Shown here: in pieces, positions 51,693-63,873 of the stretch | Position numbering within the stretch: position 1 is the stretch's first letter | Layout: every line of letters starts with the position of its first letter | Source: JBBDMC01 sp963775235 | Lineage (GTDB): Bacteria > Pseudomonadota > Alphaproteobacteria > Rhizobiales > Kaistiaceae | NCBI GenBank assembly: GCA_963775235.1 | Contig: CAVZHY010000004.1 | Coordinates: forward strand, 62,001 to 126,000 | Length of the DNA: 64,000 bases | Direction: 5' to 3' | Made by a program: the position numbers and the translations under genes | The notes under the pieces: model-generated | Told to the model about the DNA's origin: nothing | Seen by the model: only the letters and a program-made list of their open reading frames with translations | The model's database searches: none

Positions 51693-54600
51693 TCAGAGAG
51701 AAACCACGAGACTATGCACAGTGCCGTCGAGACTGACGCGCACGCTCCCGTCAGAGCAGCTGATACCAACGCCATCAAGGACCGCCTGGGTGACGCGGCG
51801 ACCGGCGTGGGAGGGGTTCTCGACGCGAATGTCGAAACAGGTCGACCCAACCTTCACCGTGACCTCAAACCCCGGCCACTTGGGTGGAATGCAGGGATCG
51901 ACGACAAGAAAGGCGCCTTCGCGGCGGATGCCTAGAATGCCCTCGATGCCGGCGCGATACATCCACCCAGCCGAACCGGTGTACCAGGTCCACCCACCTC
52001 GGCCGGCGTGAGGAGCGACGGAGAAGATATCCGCTGCGACGACGTAGGGCTCAACCTTGTAGCGCTCGACTTCCCGGGGTGTGCGCGCATGGTTGATCGG
52101 ATTGACCAGGGCGAAAAGCTCGGCGGCCATCTCTCCGGCGCCCAGATTTGCAAATGCGAGTATTACCCACATGGCAGCGTGGCTATACTGCCCGCCGTTT
52201 TCGCGGAGCCCGGGCGGATAGCCCTTGATATACCCCGGGTCGAGGGGCGTCTTGTCGAAGGGAGGCCAAAACAGAAGCGCGAGCCCTTCGTTTCGACGGA
52301 CAAGTCTGCTGTCCACGGACCGCATGGCCTGGGCGACGCGGGCGCGATCCATTCCACCTGACAACACGGCCCAGGATTGAGCTATTGAGTTGATTCGGCA
52401 TTCCACGCCGTCTTTGGAGCCGAGCCAGGTTCCGTCGTCGAACGTTGCACGACGATACCATTCGCCATCCCATGCTTCGCGTTCGAGTGCGTCACGCACC
52501 GACGCGGCGTGTGACCGCCAGCGCTGAGCACGTTCAGCGTCGCGGTCCTCCGCCAGCGGAGCAAACAACTCGAGGGTGCGTACCAGGAACCAGCCGAGCC
52601 ACACACTCTCGCCCCGACCACCTTCGCCCACCCGATTCATCCCATCGTTCCAGTCCCCTGTGCCGATGAGAGGAAGTCCATGTTCGCCGGTCAGATCAAT
52701 GCTTTGATCCAGTCCGCGTGCGCAATGTTCGAATAACGTGGCCGATTCGTCGGCCATCGTCGGCTGAAAGAATGCCTCTGGCTCAGTTGGACGGAGGACC
52801 GGACCTTGGAGAAACGGCACATTCTCGTCGAGAATGGCGACCTCACCCGATGCCGTGATGTAGGTTGCCGTCGCGAAGGCAAGCCAGACGCGGTCGTCGG
52901 AGATCCGCGTTCTCACCCCGTGGCCGGAATGCGGCAGCCACCAATGCTGAACGTCACCTTCTACGAACTGTCGGGTCGCGGCATCCAGGATGTGGCGTCG
53001 CGTCTCATCCGGTGCGGCGAACGACAAGGCAGTGCCGTCCTGAAGCTGATCGCGGAACCCGTACGCTCCGCCTGCCTGATAGAAAGCGGAGCGGGCCCAG
53101 ATGCGGCAGGCTAGCGTCTGGTAAAGGAGCCAGCCGTTGAGCATGATGTCCATGGCCCGGTCTGGCGTCTTGACCTGGATCGCTCCGAGAAACCCTTCCC
53201 AATAGTCGGTCACTTCGTCGAGAGCCGCGTCGAGATCGGTCTTGCGGTAGTGCGCGACCAGTGTGCTCGCCTCTTCCGCCGAGGCGCATTGCCCGAGGAG
53301 CGAGACGATTTCCACCGTCTCCCCGGCACCAAGCTCGACGACGCATTGCAGGGCCGCGCAAGGATCGCGGCCGGCGCCGGTCCATCCCGACATGGGCGCC
53401 CCACCGAGGAGCGCCGCCGGCGCGCCGGGCCCGCCGTTGCGGCCGAGAAACTCGGTCCGATCGGCGGTCCAGCCCGTCTGGCGACCACCCAGATCAGCAA
53501 AGGCAACCCGGCCTGAAAACCCGATGCTCCACCGATTGCGGGCCAGCAGAGCACCGGTTGTGCCGTCGATCTCGGTCGCGATGTACGGGCCGGACGCTCC
53601 TCGCGCCGTGCCCAGCACCCATTCCTGGTAGGCAGTCACTGACAAGCTGCGCCGCCGGCCCGAAAGGTTGCGCAGCGTCAGCCGTGAAATCTTCACCGGG
53701 TCGGCGCGCGGCACGTACTGCAGTAAGTCGAGCACGATGCCATGGGCCTGGTGCTCGAAGCGGCTGTAGCCGCGGCCGTGACGAGCAACGTAGGTTCCGC
53801 CATCGATGATCGGCCGCCCTGTCGCGCACCACAACTCGCCGCTCACCTGGTCGCGAACGTAGATCGCCTCGCCCACCGGATCTGCGACGGGATCGTTCGA
53901 CCAGGGCGTCAGCTGGTTCTCGCGGCTGTTGGTGGCCCAAGTGTAGCCACTGCCCTCGGCCGCGACCTGAAACCCGAACCCGCGGTTTGCAATCACGTTG
54001 ATCCACGGCGCCGGGGTCGTCTGATGAGCGTTGAGAATGGCTACGTATTCCCGCCCATCCTTGGCGAAGCCGCCAAGACCATTGAAGAATTCCAGATCCA
54101 GGTTTGGCGGCGACGGTTGAGATATTGTTGTCGCGCCCCGTTTCAACGCCCGGGCCGGTAATGGCCACTCTTGCGACGGCGGCAATCGGGCGATCTGATC
54201 GCCAATCGCCCCACCACGGGCGCTGAGCACAACCCGGGCGACGGATTGCAGCAGGTCTCGCGCGGTGCTGCCGATCAATTGGGAGCGGAGCACGTAGACG
54301 GCGCCCTGGGCGAGTTCATCGCCCACACGCGGCCGCGATTGACTGCTGCGCACCGCTGTCTCGACGGCGACCTGCAGGTCCTGCGCATAGGATGCGGCGC
54401 GTTCGTTCAGGATGACGAGGTCGACGGCAAGGCGTTTCATGCGCCAATATTCATGCGCCCGCAGCAGTTGGCGCACCGGCGCAATATCCTCGATGTCGTC
54501 GATGCGCAGCAGGACGATTGGCAGGTCGCCGGAAATGCCATAAGGCCACAAATCCGTCTGCGAGCCACCGCCGCGCAGCATGACCTCGGAGGGCACCCTA

Positions 54601-57600
54601 AAGCGCGGATCGGCGTAGAGGATCGGCGCGGCCAGCTGCTGAAAGTCCGCCGCTTCAGCGGCATCAACGTCGAGGTGACGAAGCTGGACCTGCGCCTGCG
54701 TCCACGCCAGCGTCCTCGCCCGATCGAAGGCGTTGCGGTCATGGTGCTTGTCTACTAGATCGAGAAGCTCCGCCCGCGACGCCGCAACGACCGTCCAGAA
54801 GGCGACGCGCACCACCTTGCCGGGCTGAATCTCGATGCAACGTCTGAGTGAAAAGATCGGGTCGAGAACCGTCCCGACCGTTTGCGACAGCCGGCGACCG
54901 TACTGCACGGCGGCGCTCGCGCCGACAGACCTGCCGCGGTCGAGGAACCGCGCCCGATCGGACTCGTACTGCGAGTCAGTCACGGTCCCACCTTCTACCA
55001 CCGCCACGTGGGCCGCCCATATTTCGGGCTCACCCGGCGAGCGCAATCGCCGTGTCGCGATGAGTGCCTCGAATTCCGGCAGGTATTCGGTCTGCACGAA
55101 CATCTTGGCGAAGACCGGGTGGGCATTGTCGGCGGCTGGCGTGGTCAGCACCAGCTCGGCGTAGGACGTGAGTTCGATCTCCCTCGCCCGGCGGCCGCTG
55201 TTGGCCAAGGATATGCGTCGGACCTCGCCGTCATCCTCGCCGGAGACGAGAACCTCCATGGTCGTGGTCAGGGCACCATCGGGGTGGACAAACTCGGCAG
55301 AGTCCTCGCGGAACACGACCTCGTCGAGGTCTGCTTCCCTGCCAAGCGGCTGCGCACCGGCGGACCACACCTTGCCGCTGCTGGTATCCCGCAGGAAAAT
55401 GAAGGAGCCCCAGTCGTCGCGAGTGGAGTCCTCCCGCCAGCGCGTGACAGCAAGACTGCGCCAGCGGCTGTAACCCGCCCCCGAGGCGGTCAGCATCACC
55501 GCGTATCGGCCGTTCGACAGCAAATGGGTTACGGTCGCGCTGGCTGCCGCCGGTGAAAGACGACGCACAACCGAGGTCTCGGGGGCAACCGCCGCCGAAG
55601 CCTTCACCGCCTCCGCGCGCGGACGGGTTATGGCTACTTCCCGTGGCAAGCGTTCCTGAAGCAGGAGTTCGCTCGCCTGGATCATCGGCTCTCGATGAAA
55701 CCGCGCCCGCATCTGACCGCGCAGCAGGGCGTTGGCAATCGCGACGATGGTCATGCCCTGATGATGGGTCATGAAAGCGCGGACAATCGCGAAGTCCTCA
55801 TTGTCGGGAAGGCGGGACCGGGTGAAATCGACGGCCTCATAGAAACCATAGCGGCCGGCGGCTCCCATCGCGGCGAGCCGCGCGTAGTTTGCGCGCGCCG
55901 CGCGTCCATCGACCATGGTCGCGAGGCCGGTCGCGTACGGGGCGATCACGATGTTCTCAGATAGGCCACGTTTGAGGCCGAGACTCGGAACCCCGAAGGT
56001 CATGTATTGAAACGTGAATTCCAGATCGCGCGCATTGTAGGCGGACTCGGAAATGCCCCATGGAACGCCAAGCGACCGAGCATAGGCGTGCTGACGCTCG
56101 ACTATCAGGCGATTGGTTTGTTCGAGCAGGCTGCCGACGGGCGCCCGCATGACCAGCGACGGCATCAGGTACTCGAACATCGATCCGGACCAAGAGATCA
56201 GTGCGGATCCGCCGCCGACTGGCGTTACAGCCCGACCGAGCCGAAACCAATGTCGAGTCTCGACATCTCCCTTCGCCACGGCAAACAGACTTGCTAGCCG
56301 CGCCTCGGAAGCGAGCAGGTCGTAGCAGCTTGGATCGAGTCCATGGTCGGCGACGGAATAGCCGATCGACAGGAGGCCCCGCTCGGGGTCGAGGAGAAAA
56401 GCGAAGTCCATTGCCAGCGCCATGGAACGGGCAGCATCTGCCAACGCCGTCAGCCGGCTGGCGTTGGGGCGCGCCTCTCCGCTGGCCTGGAGGCGGTCGC
56501 GAGCATGCTCGGCGACCGACTTGGCCAGTGCCATGCTCCAGAAAACCAGATCGGGAACCGCCTCACCCAGGTCGCGGGGAACAAGGCTTTGCGCCTCGGT
56601 CACGGCCTTTTCAGCGAGCCGATTCAGCACGGGCGAGACGATCTCCAGCCCCTGCGCGCTGCTGAGGTGAGCATCGATCGCATCGAGAATCGAAGCGAGT
56701 TGGTGCTCACGCCGGGTGCCGCCGCTTGGCTGCGCATCGAACGCTTCGCGCAACAGGCGGAGATTGTCGATCATGCCACGCCGAGCCGCGGCTGCGAGAG
56801 GAATATCGCTCCACTCTTCGCAGGCATTGGCGAGGGCAATCAGGTGACCAGCCAGATTCCCGCTGTCGACCGACGAGACGTAAGCGGGATCGAGGACGCG
56901 CAGATCCTGGGTTTCGTACCAATTGAAGAAGTGCCCCTTGAAGCGCGAGAGCTTCCGCATGGATGCGAACGCAGCCTCCAGGCGCTCGATCGTCTCTACC
57001 GTCCCGGCCCAGCCGAAGTCGCGAGCGGCAACGGCCGCGAGAAGATACAGTCCCATGTTGGTAGGCGAAGTTCGGTGCGCGATGACGGGCTTCGGATCCT
57101 CCTGGAAATTGTCGGGAGGCAGCATGTTGTCAGACGGCGTCACGAACGTCTCGAAGAAGCGCCAGGTGCGACGAGCGATGAGACGCAAGTCGCGTTCATC
57201 GGCATCCGAGATTCCCCGTCGCGCCGCTGGCTTCGACGGCCGGCTGCCCCACAGAGCGATTGCCGGGGCTCCCAGCCAGAGAAGTGCGAACGGCATGACC
57301 AGCGGCCACGAGGATGGCGCCATCGCGACGGCGCATACCGCCACCGCCAGTCCAAGCGCCGTGCCCTGCGCCATGCTCCCATAGAAGCCGGCCAGGCCTA
57401 GCCGCGGACTCGCGGCCGACTGGGCAGCGGTCGTCCATTCGAGAAGGTGGCGGTGCGTCCACAACAGGCGCGTCAACGTTCTGACGATGGCGTCGCCCAT
57501 CCGCCACGCCTGGTCCGGAAGGAACGCCAGCGTAAGCAGCGTCTTTGCGCCGGCGAGTTTGAAGTCGGTTGCCAGCGTGCCGATGTGATTGCTCAGGCGA

Positions 57601-60140
57601 ACACTGGGGCGGCGTGGCAGTAGGGAAAGGAACGATTGCAGGAACGCAGGCAACGCCACGGCCGCAACCAGCAGCAGGACCGCCGTGATCGCCGCGGGCA
57701 TGGGCGTCAGCCAGCTCAGGCCAAAGGCTGCCAGCGTGATCGGCGCTATCAGCGATCGCCTGAGGTTGTCCAACATCTTGCCGCGGCCGATTGGCGGCAC
57801 CCTGCCTCCTTCCGTTGGCTGTCCGAACACCCAGGGAAGAAGCTGCCAGTCACCCCGCGTCCAGCGGTGCTGGCGCCTGACGGCGATGTCGTAGCGGGAA
57901 GGGAATTCTTCGACGACCTCCACGTCAGAGGCGAGACCGGCGCGCGCAAAGATGCCCTCAAAAAGATCGTGACTGAGCATGGTGTTGTCAGGCACGCGAT
58001 CGGCAAGAGCCGCCTCGAAAGCGTCGACCTGATAGATTCCCTTGCCCGTATACGAGCCCTCGCCGAAGAGGTCCTGGTACACGTCGGAGACAGCGGCCGC
58101 GTATGGATCCATTCCGCCCGGACCAGAGAAGATCTTCTGATAGAACGAGCCCTCCTGACCCACCGGCAGCGACGGAGTGACGCGCGGCTGAAGAACGGCG
58201 TAGCCATCGACAATGCGTTGCTTGTTGGCGTCAAATCTCGGTTGATTGAGCGGATGGGCCATCTTGCCGATCAGGCGGCGGGCCGCATCCCTCGGTAGTC
58301 TGGTGTCGGCATCAAGCGTAATGACGTAGCGAACGTCGGCCGGCACGTGCGGTTCGCTATTTCCGATCGCCATGAACGTCGTGTCAGTGGCGCCACGCAG
58401 AAGGCGGTCAAGTTCGTGCAGCTTGCCTCTCTTGCGCTCCCAGCCCATCCATTTTTGCTCGCCGGCGTTGAATACGCGGCGGCGGTGCAGCAGCAGGAAG
58501 CGGCTGCCGGCCGCACTCGCTGGATGACGCCGGTTCAGCCGGTCAATCGCCGCCGCAGCGACGTCAAGAAGATGAGCGTCGCCATCGAGAACCTCTTGTT
58601 CGGCGTCGACGCCATCCGACAGGAGCGCGAACACGACATCGCCGCCGGCGCCGGAGAGGTAGTGGACCTCCAGTCGTTCAACCTGCTCCAGAAGGGCGGA
58701 TTCATTGGTCAGCAATGTCGGCACGGCGACCAATGTTCGATACTGTGGCGGGACGCCCGCCTTGAGCTCAAGACCCGGCAGGGTCATCGCGCCAAAGCTC
58801 CATGTGATGACGCGATCGACCAGCGTGGTCGCGACTTCTGTAGCCGGGAAAAAGCCGACCAAGGCGAGGAGTGTGAGCCAGCCGGTCGCTATCCCAGGAC
58901 TTGCGATCGCCCAAAGCGCAGGCGCCAGCAACAAGGTGGCGACAGTCAGGATCGCGCCGACGTAGCCACCGATACCAAACCGGATGCTGAAGCGGTTTAG
59001 CCGCAGTCGTGGAGGCGCCCGAAAACCGATTGCTGCCTCGAGTGCGCGGCGTCCGGCGGCGATCAGGTGATAGCCAGGATCGCCGACCCGCTCGTTCTCC
59101 ACAGCGTCGCATGATCCAGCGGTCGCGGCATGCGCTGCCGCGTTCAGCGCAATATCCGCGATCTCAAGCTCCGAGGATGACGAGCCGCGCGCCAGTTGTT
59201 CGATTGCGCCTCGGTATAGATCGCGGGTCTGGAAATCCATGGCGCCAAACCCGCTTGCCGCGCGCAGCCGTTCGTCGACAAGGCTCACGCTCTCGAACCA
59301 TGCCAACCAGTCAATGTCTGAAATCAGCCGCATGCCCGCAATGATGTTGCGGATTGTGACGTTGGAGGCGCCCTGCCGCTGCTGGGCGTGCTGAACTGCG
59401 GCTTCGATCGAAGTACCCTGCAGCCGGAGCCGCTCCTCCAGCCACCCGAGCGCCGGCACGATCTGCGGATCGACCTCGCGCAGGCGTTTCGCCAGTTGCG
59501 CGGCGAAGAGCTCGAATACCGGCCCGGAATGGCCTGTAGATACGTCTGCCTCCGTCACGACCCGCATACCGTCCGACGCGAGAAGCCGGTCGGCGAGTTC
59601 GTCCGCGTCCGCGCGCGCCGCGCGCCCAATCGCAATTTGGTCCGCGAGCCGTCGAAGGTTCTCAATCAGGACCACACGCAGTGTCGTCGGTACTGCCCAC
59701 AGTTCACCGATCGTGAGGGGTTGAACCCGTTGGTAGGCGACGACAAAGCGACGGAGTACATCGTGATCGAAGTGACTGTCAGTGTGCGCGACATAGGCCC
59801 ACGACAGCCCGAAGACCCTCGGGTAGCCGGCGAACGGTCCGTCAACAAGCTTCGGCAACTGGCGGTAAAAGCCGCGCGGCAGGTCGTCGCGGATTTCGCG
59901 GATCTGCTCCTCGACCAGGTGATAGTTGTCGAGCAGCCATTCGGCGGCCGGGACCACCCCGCGACCGCCGGCCAACTCCGCGGCGCTCGCCCGATAAGCC
60001 TCAAGTAGCACCGCCGCGTCTTCATTGACCCTGGCATGCAAGGACACGACGACCGGCGGGCGCGACGTTACCGACTGAGCGGCGGCAAGGCTTTCCGCGT
60101 GCTGCTCAAGCCGCTCAAGGCCAAACAGCTCTTGGCGCAC
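51693..60140 (-). CDS. Cyclic beta-1,2-glucan synthase (ChvB/NdvB type)
   Basis: A 2815-residue multi-domain membrane enzyme that makes periplasmic cyclic beta-1,2-glucans for hypo-osmotic adaptation and host interaction. Order: an N-terminal region, a GT84 glycosyltransferase with YVITLDADTRLPRDAARRLI, several membrane helices around residues 400-1000, a glucoamylase-like domain, and two C-terminal GH94-type phosphorylase domains that set ring size, with GTGDWNDGMNRVGEGGRGES and LYQTLACRIWARSAFYQAGG. The GTG at 60140 is the first usual start. The frame reads on upstream with a family-like PWSDHAPVRQELFGLE, so the true start may be a rare codon further out. Confidence 0.95.
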   Translation of the reverse strand: MRQELFGLERLEQHAESLAAAQSVTSRPPVVVSLHARVNEDAAVLLEAYRASAAELAGGRGVVPAAEWLLDNYHLVEEQIREIRDDLPRGFYRQLPKLVDGPFAGYPRVFGLSWAYVAHTDSHFDHDVLRRFVVAYQRVQPLTIGELWAVPTTLRVVLIENLRRLADQIAIGRAARADADELADRLLASDGMRVVTEADVSTGHSGPVFELFAAQLAKRLREVDPQIVPALGWLEERLRLQGTSIEAAVQHAQQRQGASNVTIRNIIAGMRLISDIDWLAWFESVSLVDERLRAASGFGAMDFQTRDLYRGAIEQLARGSSSSELEIADIALNAAAHAATAGSCDAVENERVGDPGYHLIAAGRRALEAAIGFRAPPRLRLNRFSIRFGIGGYVGAILTVATLLLAPALWAIASPGIATGWLTLLALVGFFPATEVATTLVDRVITWSFGAMTLPGLELKAGVPPQYRTLVAVPTLLTNESALLEQVERLEVHYLSGAGGDVVFALLSDGVDAEQEVLDGDAHLLDVAAAAIDRLNRRHPASAAGSRFLLLHRRRVFNAGEQKWMGWERKRGKLHELDRLLRGATDTTFMAIGNSEPHVPADVRYVITLDADTRLPRDAARRLIGKMAHPLNQPRFDANKQRIVDGYAVLQPRVTPSLPVGQEGSFYQKIFSGPGGMDPYAAAVSDVYQDLFGEGSYTGKGIYQVDAFEAALADRVPDNTMLSHDLFEGIFARAGLASDVEVVEEFPSRYDIAVRRQHRWTRGDWQLLPWVFGQPTEGGRVPPIGRGKMLDNLRRSLIAPITLAAFGLSWLTPMPAAITAVLLLVAAVALPAFLQSFLSLLPRRPSVRLSNHIGTLATDFKLAGAKTLLTLAFLPDQAWRMGDAIVRTLTRLLWTHRHLLEWTTAAQSAASPRLGLAGFYGSMAQGTALGLAVAVCAVAMAPSSWPLVMPFALLWLGAPAIALWGSRPSKPAARRGISDADERDLRLIARRTWRFFETFVTPSDNMLPPDNFQEDPKPVIAHRTSPTNMGLYLLAAVAARDFGWAGTVETIERLEAAFASMRKLSRFKGHFFNWYETQDLRVLDPAYVSSVDSGNLAGHLIALANACEEWSDIPLAAAARRGMIDNLRLLREAFDAQPSGGTRREHQLASILDAIDAHLSSAQGLEIVSPVLNRLAEKAVTEAQSLVPRDLGEAVPDLVFWSMALAKSVAEHARDRLQASGEARPNASRLTALADAARSMALAMDFAFLLDPERGLLSIGYSVADHGLDPSCYDLLASEARLASLFAVAKGDVETRHWFRLGRAVTPVGGGSALISWSGSMFEYLMPSLVMRAPVGSLLEQTNRLIVERQHAYARSLGVPWGISESAYNARDLEFTFQYMTFGVPSLGLKRGLSENIVIAPYATGLATMVDGRAARANYARLAAMGAAGRYGFYEAVDFTRSRLPDNEDFAIVRAFMTHHQGMTIVAIANALLRGQMRARFHREPMIQASELLLQERLPREVAITRPRAEAVKASAAVAPETSVVRRLSPAAASATVTHLLSNGRYAVMLTASGAGYSRWRSLAVTRWREDSTRDDWGSFIFLRDTSSGKVWSAGAQPLGREADLDEVVFREDSAEFVHPDGALTTTMEVLVSGEDDGEVRRISLANSGRRAREIELTSYAELVLTTPAADNAHPVFAKMFVQTEYLPEFEALIATRRLRSPGEPEIWAAHVAVVEGGTVTDSQYESDRARFLDRGRSVGASAAVQYGRRLSQTVGTVLDPIFSLRRCIEIQPGKVVRVAFWTVVAASRAELLDLVDKHHDRNAFDRARTLAWTQAQVQLRHLDVDAAEAADFQQLAAPILYADPRFRVPSEVMLRGGGSQTDLWPYGISGDLPIVLLRIDDIEDIAPVRQLLRAHEYWRMKRLAVDLVILNERAASYAQDLQVAVETAVRSSQSRPRVGDELAQGAVYVLRSQLIGSTARDLLQSVARVVLSARGGAIGDQIARLPPSQEWPLPARALKRGATTISQPSPPNLDLEFFNGLGGFAKDGREYVAILNAHQTTPAPWINVIANRGFGFQVAAEGSGYTWATNSRENQLTPWSNDPVADPVGEAIYVRDQVSGELWCATGRPIIDGGTYVARHGRGYSRFEHQAHGIVLDLLQYVPRADPVKISRLTLRNLSGRRRSLSVTAYQEWVLGTARGASGPYIATEIDGTTGALLARNRWSIGFSGRVAFADLGGRQTGWTADRTEFLGRNGGPGAPAALLGGAPMSGWTGAGRDPCAALQCVVELGAGETVEIVSLLGQCASAEEASTLVAHYRKTDLDAALDEVTDYWEGFLGAIQVKTPDRAMDIMLNGWLLYQTLACRIWARSAFYQAGGAYGFRDQLQDGTALSFAAPDETRRHILDAATRQFVEGDVQHWWLPHSGHGVRTRISDDRVWLAFATATYITASGEVAILDENVPFLQGPVLRPTEPEAFFQPTMADESATLFEHCARGLDQSIDLTGEHGLPLIGTGDWNDGMNRVGEGGRGESVWLGWFLVRTLELFAPLAEDRDAERAQRWRSHAASVRDALEREAWDGEWYRRATFDDGTWLGSKDGVECRINSIAQSWAVLSGGMDRARVAQAMRSVDSRLVRRNEGLALLFWPPFDKTPLDPGYIKGYPPGLRENGGQYSHAAMWVILAFANLGAGEMAAELFALVNPINHARTPREVERYKVEPYVVAADIFSVAPHAGRGGWTWYTGSAGWMYRAGIEGILGIRREGAFLVVDPCIPPKWPGFEVTVKVGSTCFDIRVENPSHAGRRVTQAVLDGVGISCSDGSVRVSLDGTVHSLVVSL

Positions 60141-60592
60141 GGGCGCATGATCGCTCCACGGAGACGGCAGACGGCGGCCGAAAAGACCACGAAGGATCGT
60201 TTTGATGGTGCGCCTTTCGGGCCGCGTGGGCTCAAGATCAGGGTGCAGGCAGGCTCACCCAGCCGCGCGCATGTTGGTGCCTATGCCTCCGGCCCCGACC
60301 TTGGTCGCCTCAGAGGCCGATGAGCGCGCCCGAGCGGTCCGCCCATCAGATATCCTGCTGAGCAGCATTTCCGTTATCTAAGAAATCCCTCAGAATATTT
60401 CAACAACGATCGGAATAACAACGGGTTGGAATCCAAGGTAGTGGGCCAGTCCAATCAGAATTGGCCCACTACCCAATCCAGAATTTTAAGTCGAAGATCT
60501 TCTTGAAAACAAACAAAAACTACGTCTGCGCCAACAAAATCGACATTGTTCGCCGGCAAGGCGTCTTGTAAGGCCGCGGCAAACACCCCACG
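60141..60592. other. Divergent promoter region between cyclic glucan synthase and groES
   Basis: The left 70 bases extend the glucan synthase frame (TIKTILRGLFGRRLPSPWSD). The rest is AT-richer and contains a stem-loop at 60438-60472 and probably both promoters. Confidence 0.5.
60438..60472. repeat. Perfect 11-bp inverted repeat in the groES upstream region
   Basis: GTAGTGGGCCA and TGGCCCACTAC face each other over a 13-base spacer. No T-run follows on either side. It may be a regulator site or the end of a small transcript. Confidence 0.5.
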
Positions 60593-60619
60593 TTAGCACT
60601 CTTCAAGATAGAGTGCTAA
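60593..60619 (+). promoter_or_regulatory. CIRCE operator (HrcA site) of groESL
   Basis: TTAGCACTC, 9 bases, GAGTGCTAA: a perfect match to the CIRCE consensus. HrcA repressor binds this site and controls groESL under heat shock. It lies about 55 bases upstream of the groES start, in the 5' UTR or promoter. Confidence 0.97.
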
Positions 60620-60674
60620 CCGACCAAAGTTCGTGTGCAACCTTTGGCGGCCCCTCCACCAAAGGAAACAACCC

Positions 60675-60989
60675 ATGAAATTCCGCCCGCTGCATGACCG
60701 CGTGGTCGTTCGCCGCCTTGAAGGCGAAGAGAAGTCGAAAGGTGGCATCATCATTCCCGATACCGCCAAGGAGAAGCCGCAGGAAGGCGAAGTGACCGCG
60801 GTGGGTCCTGGCGCCCGCGACGAAGCGGGCAAGCTGGTTCCGCTCGACGTCAAGGCTGGCGACCGCATCCTGTTCGGCAAGTGGTCGGGCACGGAAGTCA
60901 AGATCGACGGCGAGGAACTCCTGATCATGAAGGAGTCCGACGTCATGGGGGTGATCGAAGGCAAGGTTGCGGCCCGCAAGGCAGCCTGA
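60675..60989 (+). CDS. groES: Co-chaperonin GroES
   Basis: The 104-residue protein starts MKFRPLHDRVVVRRLEGEEK. It contains the mobile loop KSKGGIIIPDTAKEKPQEGE and ends VMGVIEGKVAARKAA. It is the heptameric lid of GroEL. AAAGGAAA is 7 bases upstream. Control by CIRCE is visible just upstream. Confidence 0.98.
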   Translation: MKFRPLHDRVVVRRLEGEEKSKGGIIIPDTAKEKPQEGEVTAVGPGARDEAGKLVPLDVKAGDRILFGKWSGTEVKIDGEELLIMKESDVMGVIEGKVAARKAA

Positions 60990-61036
60990 CTTCGCACCCC
61001 TTTCCGCAGATTTCACTCTCAAAGGACTTGAACATC

Positions 61037-62662
<1,626 letters not shown>

Positions 62663-63869
62663 CACTACTTTGGCAGGTTCATCGCAGCGCTTTCCATCAA
62701 GAGCCTGTCACAGTGAGGGCACCGCAAAGGCGGCGGCCGCGCGAAGTGATCGAGGATGGCTTGCCTGATGGCCGGCATGCTTGGCTGCGGCGGCGGGCCA
62801 GCGAATCCTTTTTTCCCCGGCGTAGTACTTTCGCTCGCCGCCCGGTCGTCGTTCCCCGACCAGCCACACCTCGTCGCCCGGCATGCGTTGAACACGATTG
62901 TCAGCCATCCGGTGCGTATGGCCATCGGCGATCCGCACACGGCGCGCCGCGAAGTGGCACGACAGTGGGCCTTTGCTGCCCCGTCGCCAAGTGACCTGTC
63001 GCCACTTCTCATCGGCCAGCATTGCCTCGGCGGCGACCGGCGCCGTGTCGGGAATGTGGTACTTGCGACGCCTTCCGGTTTTGGCGACAGGAAATATCAA
63101 TCCGACATCGCAGGGATAGACGGTCTGGCGTCGCGACAGGCCGACCGCCCAGGACAAGCCGCGCTCGCTCAAGGCCTGTCGGAATGATGCGCTCGATCCG
63201 TAACCGGAATCGGCAAGCACGCAGCCAAACCGCGCGCCGGAGGCGATGACGCGGTCGATCTCCTCGACCGCGATCGGATGCTTTGTCAAACCGTGCTGCC
63301 GCGCCCTCGGAACGCGAGCCTTCGCCATGCGCGCGGGATCGTTCGTCCAACTCTCGGGCAGGAATAGCCGCAGACCGATCATCACCGGCACCTCGCGTGA
63401 GGCCAGCGTCAGCGAAATCAGCGACTGGCAGTTGACGTTCTTGCCAAGCGCCGAGGCGTACTGGGCAGCGACGCCGACCGAATGATCGCCCTTCTTCGGT
63501 AATGCAGTATCGTCGATGATCAACCAGGCATTGTCGCCGCCAACCAACTTGTCGGCTTCAACGAGCAGCGCTGTTTCGAGCGCAGATGCATCCAGACGCC
63601 GCTGCCGATGAAATGATGAAGCCGGTCATAGCTCACGTCGCTATCACGTGCCGCCTTCGGCTGAACGGTCTCGCGATCGCCAGGGCCGATCAGCCCCGCT
63701 ACGTAGGCGGGGCACATCTGGCGTCGCCGCTTGTGCCCCAGTTGCGCCAGAAACGGCTGAAGCCATTCCAGCAAGTCCTCATTCCACCTCGCCATGACGC
63801 GCTCCTCTTCATCGGAGCGCGCTGCATCAAGCCGTCTTGGATAACAAATCGTAACCTGCCAAAGTAGTG
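62663..63869 (-). mobile_element. IS701-type insertion sequence, defective
   Basis: The 1207-bp element has perfect 17-bp terminal inverted repeats, CACTACTTTGGCAGGTT (62663-62679) and its complement at 63853-63869, and is flanked by CTAG on both sides. Its transposase has a frameshift and an internal deletion. Confidence 0.88.
62665..63795 (-). pseudogene. IS701-family transposase, frameshifted and internally deleted
   Basis: The N-terminal part (MARWNEDLLEWLQPFLAQLG to RDSDVSYDRLHHFIGSGVW) shifts frame near 63591, where one base is missing. It continues LIIDDTALPKKGDHSVGVAA (first catalytic Asp region), LADSGYGSSASFRQALSERG (second Asp), to GGERKYYAG. The usual stretch with the catalytic Glu is absent. 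After about 62815 the C-terminal text GFAGPPPQPSMPAIRQAILD and ARPPPLRCPHC follows in another frame. The enzyme cannot be active. Confidence 0.85.
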
Positions 63870-63873
63870 CTAG
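63870..63873. repeat. Target site duplication CTAG, right copy
   Basis: Second CTAG flanking the IS701-type element. Read on the minus strand it supplies the TAG stop of the IS630 transposase. Confidence 0.8.
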
